DNA of 64,000 nucleotides from Pseudoflavitalea sp. G-6-1-2. Lineage in GTDB: Bacteria; Bacteroidota; Bacteroidia; Chitinophagales; Chitinophagaceae. The stretch is taken from positions 1,860,001-1,924,000 of the forward strand of contig NZ_JABBGB010000002.1 of assembly GCF_012927185.1 (NCBI RefSeq), read 5' to 3'. Shown one piece after another: positions 17,801-23,831 of the stretch (its first letter is position 1; each line of letters starts with the position of its first letter). The notes beneath the pieces were generated by a model. It saw only the letters and a program-made list of their open reading frames with translations, searched no databases and was not told the DNA's origin. A program made the position numbers and the translations under genes.

Positions 17801-17951
17801 AAAAAGTAACTACGGCAATCACCGGAGGTTCCGTCATAGGAAACTCTCTTACGCCCAGCTGACGCCAACCCACCCAACCAGCAATTACAATGAGGGCAGA
17901 AAATATTGCAGAGAGCACTGGTTTCTTTATGCTCAGAGATGGTAAACTCAT
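14871..17951 (-). CDS. RND multidrug efflux permease (HAE1 / AcrB type)
   Basis: 1026 residues, full length for an AcrB-type inner-membrane proton/drug antiporter. It has 12 membrane segments, with large periplasmic loops after TM1 and TM7. The TM4 proton relay LAIGLVVDDAIVVLENIYK retains both aspartates. Other signatures are PVLAIPVSIMSAFFIMY near 365-380, VGLITKNGILIVEFANHLK near 920-938 and RFRPILMTSLAMIFGALP. The N-terminus MSLPSLSIKKPVLSAIFSALIV is standard. It lies between adaptor (21-base gap) and TolC (27-base gap), a complete tripartite operon. Substrate is unknown; neighbouring quinone-detoxification genes suggest phenolic or electrophilic compounds. Confidence 0.96.
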   Translation of the reverse strand: MSLPSLSIKKPVLSAIFSALIVIAGWVGWRQLGVREFPMTEPPVIAVVTFYPGASPDVIASKITRPLEESIAEANGVRTVSSESREQVSVITIEFNRDVVLEDALNDVRDKVSKSKNQLPADVDPPIVEKASSPDNLVAFLEVESDTKDIKEVSHLASTVVKDRMQSIPGIQRVAIVGEHKYAMRLRFDPVKLAAYQLTPEDIRNALAKENIDLPSGRIEGNTTELSVRTIGRLTTPEDFDEMILRQVGGAVVRLRDVGYAQLGELNERNAIINGTGGKNTIGIGVAIQIQRGANAIEVVDEFYKRLDQLRKEISSDYRLIVGFDYTKPVRESIKEVEETIFIAFGLVVVIIFLFLRDWRSTIIPVLAIPVSIMSAFFIMYVAGFSINVLTLLGLVLAIGLVVDDAIVVLENIYKKVEEGMSPIQAAFAGSKEIYFAVISTTITLAAVFMPIIFMGGISGQLFKEFAIVVSGSVMVSAFVALTLSPMLSAYLLKKPEKHNWLYRKTEPLFVKLNNGYASWLKAFMKHRWLAWVFLVGASLLIYLVGKKLPSELAPVEDRSNLSLIAIAPEGVSFDKMKKNMVEVGNYVNDSTDGLYQTYSMVAISFIPAPAPTSFAVQSIYLKDPKERKNSIQQLYNQYAMASGKFRNMLIFPYMPPTIGTRYGGGMPVQFVLQAPDLDSISAVLPRFLGAVRQSSKLMFADADLKINKPELKINIDRKKAALMGVSIAEVARALQLSFSGQRYGYYLQNDRQYEVIGQVEHINRNDVSDLRSIYVRSANNQMISLDNLVTVEEGISPAAIYRYDQYTSATVSAGLAPGVSLAEGIEEMERIRNEVLGANFKSTFAGQSRDFKESQGNINMTLILALLLIYMILAAQFGNLRDPLIIMLTVPMAVTGAVLSLHWFGQSLNVFSQIGIITLVGLITKNGILIVEFANHLKQTGMSKFDAAIHAAEQRFRPILMTSLAMIFGALPIAMTANSRQSLGIVIAGGLVFAGLLTLFIIPAVYSYFSSSKRVKEVVEIHDAE

Positions 17952-17972
17952 GATTGATTATTTGCAGAATAA

Positions 17973-19037
17973 TTAATGGATCACAGGACTGACGGGCATT
18001 CCGTCTGATGCGCGGAGCATATTGGAGATCATCACGGTGTCTCCGCTTACGATGCCTGCATTTATCTGTGCCTGGCTCTCATTGCGGCTGCCGACTGTTA
18101 CACCTGTGATCTTTGCCACACCGTTCTTCACCAGAAACACGCTGTAGCCATTGCCTCCGGGAATCAGCGCTTCAGTTGGGATCATCACTCCTTTTGCATT
18201 GCCGGGAGTTGTGGGGAAGGATACTTTCACAGACATGCCTGCTTTCAGTTTTTCACCGTTGTTAGCTACGGTTGCCTGAACAACGATATTGCGCGACGAC
18301 AGATCCACCGATGCTTCAGCAGATACCACTACTGCATTTACTTTCTCATCGCTCAGGACTGTAGTGAACTGAATGCGTGTGCCGGGCTTCACCAGCGACA
18401 GGTATTTTTCTCCGATACTGAATGAGACTTTCAGCGTGTGCTGATCTTCCAGCCTCACCAATGGCATACCCGGATTAACCAATGTGCCGGTAAATACTTT
18501 ACTGATGCCGATGCGGCCGGAGAAAGGAGCTTTGATGGTGGTTTTGGAAAGCTCTACCTGCAACACTTCTTCTGCAGCCTGCAGTGATTGCAGTTTCGCA
18601 AGAGCGATATCATATTCTTCCTGACGCACTGTTTCTGTTTTGAGCAGCGCATTCAATCGCTTTTCAGTAGCGGCAGCGAGCTGGAGATCGGCTTTCAGCT
18701 GCCGGATACGCGCGAGAATGTCGGCATTGTCCAAACTGTAGAGTGTTTGTCCGGCCTGCACATAGCTGCCATCTCTGAACAGCACGGCTGTTATTTTCTT
18801 CATCAGCTCCGCAGTAATTTCCACTGACCGATCGGGCATCAGTGAACCGGCAACTGTTTCTGACTGCTGCAAAGGAGATTCACTGGCAACGAGAATGTCC
18901 ACAGGTAAAGCAGGAACAGGGGCTGGATCAGCGGCTGGCGCCGGCTTTCCGCTTTCCTGTTTTTTAGGTGAGCAGGCCATCAGCGATGCTGTGATTGCTG
19001 AAGCCAGTATCCATGAATGTAATGTTGATTTTTGCAT
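17973..19037 (-). CDS. RND efflux periplasmic adaptor (membrane fusion protein), lipoprotein
   Basis: 354 residues. The signal sequence ends in a lipobox SLMACS (Cys22), followed by a Pro/Ala-rich linker. The core has the usual order: first half of a lipoyl/barrel-sandwich domain (LFRDGSYVQAGQTLYSLDNADI), a helical hairpin (~100-150), the second lipoyl half (TTIKAPFSGRIGISKVFTGTLVNPGMPLVRL), a beta-barrel and a membrane-proximal domain. It links permease and TolC. It is the first gene of the operon and is preceded by a good -7 element and the shared operator motif. Confidence 0.95.
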   Translation of the reverse strand: MQKSTLHSWILASAITASLMACSPKKQESGKPAPAADPAPVPALPVDILVASESPLQQSETVAGSLMPDRSVEITAELMKKITAVLFRDGSYVQAGQTLYSLDNADILARIRQLKADLQLAAATEKRLNALLKTETVRQEEYDIALAKLQSLQAAEEVLQVELSKTTIKAPFSGRIGISKVFTGTLVNPGMPLVRLEDQHTLKVSFSIGEKYLSLVKPGTRIQFTTVLSDEKVNAVVVSAEASVDLSSRNIVVQATVANNGEKLKAGMSVKVSFPTTPGNAKGVMIPTEALIPGGNGYSVFLVKNGVAKITGVTVGSRNESQAQINAGIVSGDTVMISNMLRASDGMPVSPVIH

Positions 19038-19049
19038 ACTTGATTATTC

Positions 19050-19126
19050 AATTCAAAAAATTGAATTCAAAAGTAGCTGCGGGTACCGCCGGAGGAGTTA
19101 CACTTTGAACGGTAAGATTTATACAT
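19050..19126 (-). promoter_or_regulatory. Promoter and shared operator of the RND efflux operon
   Basis: The minus-strand -7 element TACTTTTG is at plus 19068-19075. The shared motif lies 22 bases upstream: TTACA at 19098-19102, CGG in the middle, GATTTATACA from 19116. No -33 TTTG box is present, as expected for an activator-dependent promoter. A 7-bp inverted repeat AATTCAA/TTGAATT (19050-19056, 19061-19067) overlaps the expected transcription start and could be a second, repressor-type site or chance. Confidence 0.65.
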
Positions 19127-19211
19127 TGTAAACCAACTGAAGTTGCTGAAAACAGAAATTGCGCATAGCCATCAATGTAATCACCGATGCATATGCGCAA
19201 TAATATAGTAG

Positions 19212-19242
19212 TGACAATAAAAAAACGGGCATCCTGCCCGTT
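19212..19242 (-). terminator. Intrinsic terminator of the HMA-domain gene
   Basis: Arms AACGGGCA (19224-19231) and TGCCCGTT (19235-19242), 3-base loop, followed on the minus strand by TTTTTTATTG. It begins 8 bases after the stop at 19250. The rest of 19038-19249 is the RND operon's control region. Confidence 0.88.
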
Positions 19243-19249
19243 CTGAATG

Positions 19250-19462
19250 TTAATGAATCTCAACCGCTGTAAAACCAGCTTTCTCTACAGCCTGCTTCAC
19301 CTGTTCGGCAGAGACTGCTTCGTTTGAAATTGTCAACACTTTATCGGGTGTGTTCACATCCACTTCCCAGTTGTCTTCTCCGATTGTTTCGTTGAGAAAG
19401 GGAGTAGCTTTATTCACACATCCGGAACATTTGATATTCGTTTTGAAAAGTACTGATACCAT
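19250..19462 (-). CDS. Heavy-metal-associated (HMA) domain protein
   Basis: 70 residues forming a single ferredoxin-like HMA fold (beta-alpha-beta-beta-alpha-beta). The metal-loop position reads IKCSGCVNKATPFLNE, a CxxC site lacking the usual GM(T/H) start. EQVKQAVEKAGFTAVEI is the standard second helix and last strand. Such proteins chaperone or buffer Cu(I) or similar soft metals, but the Lys-Cys-Ser-Gly-Cys version occurs in Bacteroidota proteins with no proven metal, so its cargo is uncertain. A variant of the shared operator lies ~66 bases upstream. Confidence 0.88.
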   Translation of the reverse strand: MVSVLFKTNIKCSGCVNKATPFLNETIGEDNWEVDVNTPDKVLTISNEAVSAEQVKQAVEKAGFTAVEIH

Positions 19463-19501
19463 ATTTGTAAGATTTAGATTTCGTATTGCTTAATTGCAGT
19501 A

Positions 19502-19560
19502 CTAAGGTAGAATGGGTATCAGCAAATCATTTTCAGAATAACCGGAGGATTTTACATAAT
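19502..19560 (-). promoter_or_regulatory. Putative promoter and operator variant of the HMA gene
   Basis: On the minus strand TACCTTAG (plus 19502-19509) is one mismatch from TAnnTTTG. A degenerate copy of the shared motif follows: TTTCA at 19531-19535, CCGG, and GATTTTACA at 19548-19556. The spacer is 12 rather than 13 bases and the first half differs in one base, so this copy is less certain than those at 13413 and 19091. Confidence 0.4.
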
Positions 19561-19566
19561 TATTGG

Positions 19567-20616
19567 TTAACCGATCTCTACGGTTACTTCATCGTTGAGA
19601 GGGTAGCTCTGGCAAAGCAGCACCATGCCTGCTTCCAGCTCTTCTTTGCCCAGCACATAGTTTTGTTTCATCACTACATTGCCGGCAGTGAGGCGGGCTG
19701 CGCATTTGCCGCAGGTACCGTTATTGCAGGAGTTGGGCACAGCAATCCTGTCTGTGAGTGCAGCATTGAGGATGTTGAAGCCAGGTTGCACTTCCAGCAG
19801 ATTCGATTGTTCGTAGTAGTGCAGCATCACTTCGAACATCTGCGTGGGAAGTTCTACCGGTGGTGCTGTTTCTTCAGGAAGGTATCTTTCAGAAAAGATA
19901 TTGTTCTCAGGAACCTCCAGCGCAGCAAGCGCTTCCTGATGAAGTTGTATCAGGCCGGATGGCCCGCAGATAAAGAATTGTGAATGATCAAGCTCACCGG
20001 CAACATATTTTTTGAGCAGCTTTTTTATAACGAGTCTGTTCAACCGGCCGGCAATGGTTTCATCGGCACAGAGGCAGGTTTCATCAGCCTGTTGGGATAA
20101 TGCATGAACCATATTGAATCGCGCACCGAACTCTTCTTTCCAGCGATTCAACTGTTCTCTGAAAATAATATCATCTGTGGTTCTGTTGGAATAGAGAAAC
20201 GTGATGTTGGTTTCCGGTTGCGAATGCAGTACCTGTTTTGCAATTGAAAAAACAGGTGTGATGCCACTACCCGCCGCCAGCAATACCAGGTGTTTTGTTT
20301 CCGAAGGAGCCGTGAAGGCGCCATAGGGTCCCTCCACCTGCCAGTGGGCAACCTGGGCTGCATTGTCAACGAGGTAGCTGCTCATCAGTCCGCCCTCGAT
20401 CTTCTTCACGGTTATTGCTGGCCGGGGATCGATGCCCGGCGCAGTGCACAGCGAATACGATCGCGTAACAGGCTTGCTATCGATGAGTATGGTGAGGTTT
20501 ACAAATTGTCCGGGTTTATAGTCGAATGGTTGAGATCCCGTATCGAAATGGATCGTTACAGTATCTTTTGTTTCCCGCGTCACAGAGGCCGTTCTCCAGA
20601 TAAAAAGTTTATTCAT
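19567..20616 (-). CDS. PaaE-like ferredoxin-NAD(P)H reductase with C-terminal [2Fe-2S] domain
   Basis: 349 residues in three domains. An FAD-binding barrel (1-105) carries TRSYSL (51-56), an NAD(P)-binding domain (106-240) carries LAAGSGITPVFSI (113-125) and FICGPSGLI, and a plant-type ferredoxin domain (~258-349) has cysteines 297, 302, 305 and 335 in the C-x4-C-x2-C...C pattern. It passes electrons from NAD(P)H through FAD to 2Fe-2S and then to a partner such as an oxygenase, desaturase or hybrid-cluster protein. No partner is encoded nearby. It begins 23 bases after the AraC gene stop, so the two are probably cotranscribed. Confidence 0.93.
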   Translation of the reverse strand: MNKLFIWRTASVTRETKDTVTIHFDTGSQPFDYKPGQFVNLTILIDSKPVTRSYSLCTAPGIDPRPAITVKKIEGGLMSSYLVDNAAQVAHWQVEGPYGAFTAPSETKHLVLLAAGSGITPVFSIAKQVLHSQPETNITFLYSNRTTDDIIFREQLNRWKEEFGARFNMVHALSQQADETCLCADETIAGRLNRLVIKKLLKKYVAGELDHSQFFICGPSGLIQLHQEALAALEVPENNIFSERYLPEETAPPVELPTQMFEVMLHYYEQSNLLEVQPGFNILNAALTDRIAVPNSCNNGTCGKCAARLTAGNVVMKQNYVLGKEELEAGMVLLCQSYPLNDEVTVEIG

Positions 20617-20639
20617 AGTACTGTAATGGTTCGCCGATA

Positions 20640-21218
20640 TTAGTTCGGCGTTTTACTGATCTCCGACTTATCCTGCCTGATCTTTTTGAAATGGGAAGGC
20701 GTGAGTCCGGTTTCATTCCTGAACTGTGCCGACAAATGCGCCACACTGCTGAAACCCAGTCTGAATGCGATGTCCGTAAGTGTATCCGATGAATATACCA
20801 GCAACTCTTTCACTTTTTCGATGCGATAGTTGATGATGTATCTTTCGAGTGTAGTTCCTTCGAGCATTGCAAAGGTGGTGCTTACAGATTCGTATTCCTT
20901 ATGCATCATTCCTGTAACGAGCCCTGAGAAAGTGAATCCCGGTTCAAAATCCCAGGAGCCTGCATACACCTGCTCCACCAGCGATTTTACTTCGCGCACG
21001 AGCTTCACTCTTTTATCTTCCAGCAGGGTAAATCCCAATGGTGACAATTTCTCCTGAATAATTCCCAGATCCAGCGCAGACAAGGCGGAAAGCGATGTAA
21101 GCTCTCCCAGTTGCACTTCCGTTACAGGCATCTGCAGTTTGGCCAGTTCATTTCTGATGGTAAAGATACAACGATCGCATACCATGCCTTTGATATATAT
21201 TTTATGGCTGCCTTGCAT
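20640..21218 (-). CDS. Small AraC-family regulator with N-terminal MVCDRC sensor-like domain (copy 1)
   Basis: About 192 residues from the ATG at 21218. The frame is open to 21251, but the operator-like motif at 21261-21294 leaves little room for an earlier start. The N-terminal ~75 residues begin KIYIKGMVCDRCIFTIRNEL, resembling an HMA metal-binding fold with a GMxCxxC loop. The C-terminal ~100 residues are an AraC DNA-binding domain with two HTH units (LERYIINYRIEKVKELLVY and TLTDIAFRLGFSSVAHLSAQF) and the closing TPSHFKK. The protein is much shorter than classical AraC. It is paralogous to the next gene. The CxxC pair could bind a soft metal or react with electrophiles; this is inference. 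Confidence 0.85.
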   Translation of the reverse strand: MQGSHKIYIKGMVCDRCIFTIRNELAKLQMPVTEVQLGELTSLSALSALDLGIIQEKLSPLGFTLLEDKRVKLVREVKSLVEQVYAGSWDFEPGFTFSGLVTGMMHKEYESVSTTFAMLEGTTLERYIINYRIEKVKELLVYSSDTLTDIAFRLGFSSVAHLSAQFRNETGLTPSHFKKIRQDKSEISKTPN

Positions 21219-21260
21219 AATAGGTGGTTTTATGCTGCAAGATGGCGCCACTCACTCAAA

Positions 21261-21294
21261 GCCAATTACATAATAACGGATAAGATTTATACAA
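21261..21294 (-). promoter_or_regulatory. Shared operator motif upstream of AraC copy 1
   Basis: TTACA at 21266-21270, CGG in the middle and GATTTATACA from 21284, with 13 bases between half-sites. The 13-base core TAAGATTTATACA is identical to that in front of the RND operon. A -7 element here is poor (CCATCTTG at 21238-21245 on the minus strand). It lies in the 76-base gap between the two AraC genes, so it could mediate autoregulation. Confidence 0.55.
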
Positions 21295-21873
21295 TTACCC
21301 GGAAACCTTATCCAGCGGTCTGCGCTTGTTCTCTTTGATCTGCTTGAAATGAGAAGGGGTTAATCCAATCACTTTTTTGAATTGGCTGGACAGGTATTGC
21401 ACACTGCTGTAACCCAGTTTGGAAGCGATTTCGCCGAGACTGAGCTCATCGTACATCAACAGTTCTTTTGCGCGTTCGATCCTTTGGAGGATCAGGTATT
21501 TTTCGATGGTGATGCCTTCAATGGAACTGAACAGCAGGCTGAGCGACTGGTAATCCTGCTGCAATTGCTGTTGCAGCAGCACGGAGAGTTTCTTCGTCAT
21601 CTTTACCTCATCGGAGCCGTGCACCAGTTGTATGATGGTTTTCTTGATCTTCTCAACAGTGGCCCTTTTCTTATCGTCGAGCAACTCAAATCCGAGACTG
21701 TGCAGTTCTTGTTTCAATGCCTGCAATTGCTGAGCAGTGGGCTGTTTCGTGAGATGCACTTCGCCCAGCTCGATATGGTCGTATGGGAACTGAAGCTGAT
21801 CGAGCTTTTCTTTCACTACAAGTATGCAGCGATCGCAAACCATATTTTTGATGTATATCTCCATATCAGGCAT
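21295..21873 (-). CDS. Small AraC-family regulator with N-terminal MVCDRC sensor-like domain (copy 2)
   Basis: About 192 residues, paralogous to the neighbouring regulator. It opens with MEIYIKNMVCDRCILVVKEKLDQL and ends with two HTH units (EKYLILQRIERAKELLMYDE and SLGEIASKLGYSSVQYLSSQF) plus TPSHFKQ. The ATG at 21873 overlaps the hydrolase stop by a few bases and one at 21864 lies just after it; the ORF's first ATG (21885) overlaps the hydrolase further. The gene is therefore translationally coupled to the hydrolase and part of the dioxygenase-hydrolase-regulator unit. Confidence 0.86.
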   Translation of the reverse strand: MPDMEIYIKNMVCDRCILVVKEKLDQLQFPYDHIELGEVHLTKQPTAQQLQALKQELHSLGFELLDDKKRATVEKIKKTIIQLVHGSDEVKMTKKLSVLLQQQLQQDYQSLSLLFSSIEGITIEKYLILQRIERAKELLMYDELSLGEIASKLGYSSVQYLSSQFKKVIGLTPSHFKQIKENKRRPLDKVSG

Positions 21874-22501
21874 CAAAGATAGCATTCCCGAATATCAGTT
21901 CGTTCACCAGCCTGATTTCGTCTGCATTGATGGTATGCCCCATGTTGTCGTAGATCTGTTCGGTAACATCGGCCCCCATATTGCGCAGAATATTGGTAGA
22001 TGCATATACCCGTTCTACCGGTACATGAAAATCAGGATTGGAACTGCCGATGAACACCGGCGTGCCTTCGAATGATCCTGCATATTTTTCGGGATAGATC
22101 TTATCGCCAATCAGTCCGCCGGTGAATGCTACTGCACCTCCGTACCGGGCTGCATTTCTTGTAATGAACTCCAGTGTGAGACAGGCTCCCTGCGAAAATC
22201 CGAGGAAGTAAATATTTTCTTTGGTGATGCCCTGCTTTTGCAGATCATCGACCATCTTTTTCAGCAGATCCAGTGCAGAGCTCAGCCAGGGCTCGTTCTG
22301 AGCAGGCGGAGCCAGAAAGGATTGCGGATACCATGTATTGTTGGTAGCCTGCGGAGCAAGCAGTGCAAAATCACTCACAGGAAAATAATTGGCGAGCGAC
22401 AAAATATCTTCTGCGGATGCTCCTCTTCCATGTATCATGATCATCGCTTTCGATGCCTGTTCAACCGGCTTGCCTGCTTTGATAATATTTTCTGTATGCA
22501 T
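21866..22501 (-). CDS. Alpha/beta hydrolase (phospholipase/carboxylesterase family, MhqD-like)
   Basis: 211 residues of the small serine-hydrolase family PF02230-like. MIMIHGRGAS (20-29) forms the oxyanion region, and the nucleophile elbow GFSQG places Ser103. Likely Asp157 (SSNPDFHVP) and His189 (NMGHT) complete the triad. It follows the ring-cleavage dioxygenase gene after a 12-base gap. The same pairing (MhqD hydrolase with MhqO/MhqE dioxygenase) is found in Bacillus quinone and azo-compound resistance. The actual substrate is unproven. Confidence 0.9.
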   Translation of the reverse strand: MHTENIIKAGKPVEQASKAMIMIHGRGASAEDILSLANYFPVSDFALLAPQATNNTWYPQSFLAPPAQNEPWLSSALDLLKKMVDDLQKQGITKENIYFLGFSQGACLTLEFITRNAARYGGAVAFTGGLIGDKIYPEKYAGSFEGTPVFIGSSNPDFHVPVERVYASTNILRNMGADVTEQIYDNMGHTINADEIRLVNELIFGNAIFDA

Positions 22502-22513
22502 ATGATTGTCTCC

Positions 22514-23449
22514 TTACTTTAAGATGGGCAATACTTTTTCGATCTCTGCGCGCATGGGTTCGTACTGTTTGGGCAATCTCAATCCTGCTCCCAGCTGATC
22601 GAGCGGTTCATCTACTGTGAAACCGGGGTTATCGGTAGCTATTTCAAACAGCACTCCACCGGGTTCTCTGAAGTAGAGTGAGAAGAAGTAATCCCTGTCG
22701 ATCTTTGGTGTGATCTGCAAACCTTTGCTGAGCACTTTATCTCTGAACTTCATCAGTATGGTATCGTCCGACACCCTGAAAGCCACGTGGTGATTGGTTC
22801 CTGCAGCATTGTAGCCCGGTTTGCCATCCGGCAGTTCGAGCAGATCGATCACTCCGGCTTCGTTCACTGCATCGGTTACGTAGCGATGGCGGTTGCCTTC
22901 TTTCGCAAGCAGACGATAACCGAATATATCTGTAAGCACTGCGGCTGTTGCTTCTGTACTCCTGAGTGATAAGGTGGTGCTGTGAAAACCTCTGATGGCC
23001 ATAGCGGCAGTGATGTCTTCGGATACCCATGGCGCTCTGGTGTCTTCCTTCACAGGTGCAACCAGACTAATGCTGAGCCCATCAGGATCTGTGAATGAAA
23101 GATACGATTCGCCGAAACGCACCGTTGGTTCAGCAAATGAAACATTGAAACGGGTGAGGCGTTCTTTCCAGGCATCGAGACTGTTTGCAGGCACTGAATA
23201 GGCGATATCAGTGGCCATACCGGTGCCGGGTCTGCCCTGACCGATTCCTTCCCATGGGAAGAAAGTGAGAATTGTACCGGGCGTACCGTTCTCGTTGCCA
23301 TAATAAAAATGGTAGGTGCCGGGATCATCAAAATTGACTGTTTTTTTCACCAGTCTGAGACCGAGCACTTTTGTATAGAAATCGAAGTTTCGCTGGGCGT
23401 CTGCTGCGATTGCGGTAATATGATGAAGCCCTTGTATTTGTTCGTTCAT
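22514..23449 (-). CDS. Ring-cleaving dioxygenase, VOC superfamily (MhqO-like)
   Basis: 311 residues from the ATG at 23449 (MNEQIQGLHHITAIAADAQRNFDFYTKVLGLRLVKKTV). The frame opens at 23500, but a promoter-like region probably occupies those bases. Two vicinal-oxygen-chelate halves are visible: the first begins LHHITAIA and the second IRGFHSTTLSL, with further metal ligand candidates in GTNHHVAFRV and the C-terminal GGVLFEIATD. Such proteins use Fe(II) to cleave hydroquinone-type rings or remove electrophilic aromatics. It is the first gene of a unit with the hydrolase and AraC copy 2. A loose relative of the shared operator (ACACATT...TACAT, 23481-23512) lies upstream. Confidence 0.9.
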   Translation of the reverse strand: MNEQIQGLHHITAIAADAQRNFDFYTKVLGLRLVKKTVNFDDPGTYHFYYGNENGTPGTILTFFPWEGIGQGRPGTGMATDIAYSVPANSLDAWKERLTRFNVSFAEPTVRFGESYLSFTDPDGLSISLVAPVKEDTRAPWVSEDITAAMAIRGFHSTTLSLRSTEATAAVLTDIFGYRLLAKEGNRHRYVTDAVNEAGVIDLLELPDGKPGYNAAGTNHHVAFRVSDDTILMKFRDKVLSKGLQITPKIDRDYFFSLYFREPGGVLFEIATDNPGFTVDEPLDQLGAGLRLPKQYEPMRAEIEKVLPILK

Positions 23450-23549
23450 TGTGTATCGATTTAATACAGCAAAATTCTTACTTAACACATTTTTCGCCAA
23501 TGAACTACATTAAGCCAAAAAGTTAATCCAGATTAAGGGATCGTATGGG

Positions 23550-23762
23550 TTAATCCTCATCAGGGTCTACAACGTCGGTTTCAGCTACTCTTCCTACCTG
23601 TCCGTCTTCCAGTCTAACCTTGATGCCACGTGAGTGATAAGCCGCTGAGGTCAGCAGGTCTTTTACAATGCCGTAGGTGAGTTTTCCGGATCGCTGATCT
23701 TTCTTGAGAATGATGGCCACTTCCAATCCGGGGTAAACATCTTTTCTGTATTGTCCATTCAT
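23550..23762 (-). CDS. ywbE: YwbE family protein
   Basis: 70 residues from the ATG at 23762 (MNGQYRKDVYPGLEVAIILKKDQRSGKLTYGIV). The longer frame from 23807 is disfavoured because a perfect -7 element (TAATTTTG on the minus strand, plus 23783-23790) lies inside it. The pattern KDQRSGKLTYGIVKDLLT...GIKVRLEDGQVGRV is the whole of the conserved YwbE/DUF2196 domain, a small beta-rich fold with no established biochemical role. Divergent from the helicase gene. Confidence 0.92.
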   Translation of the reverse strand: MNGQYRKDVYPGLEVAIILKKDQRSGKLTYGIVKDLLTSAAYHSRGIKVRLEDGQVGRVAETDVVDPDED

Positions 23763-23831
23763 TTGTTCGGTGTTTTCTTTGGCAAAATTATCGAATGCAG
23801 GCGGCATTAAATCGCCGATATTTGCCTTCTT

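Noticed and set aside
23481-23512. Fifth copy of the shared operator in front of the dioxygenase gene
   Set aside because: ACACATT...CG...TACAT can be aligned with the copy at 13413, but the GATTT half is poor and no -7 element lies at the 22-base distance. It is kept only as a possible distant relative, not as a site.
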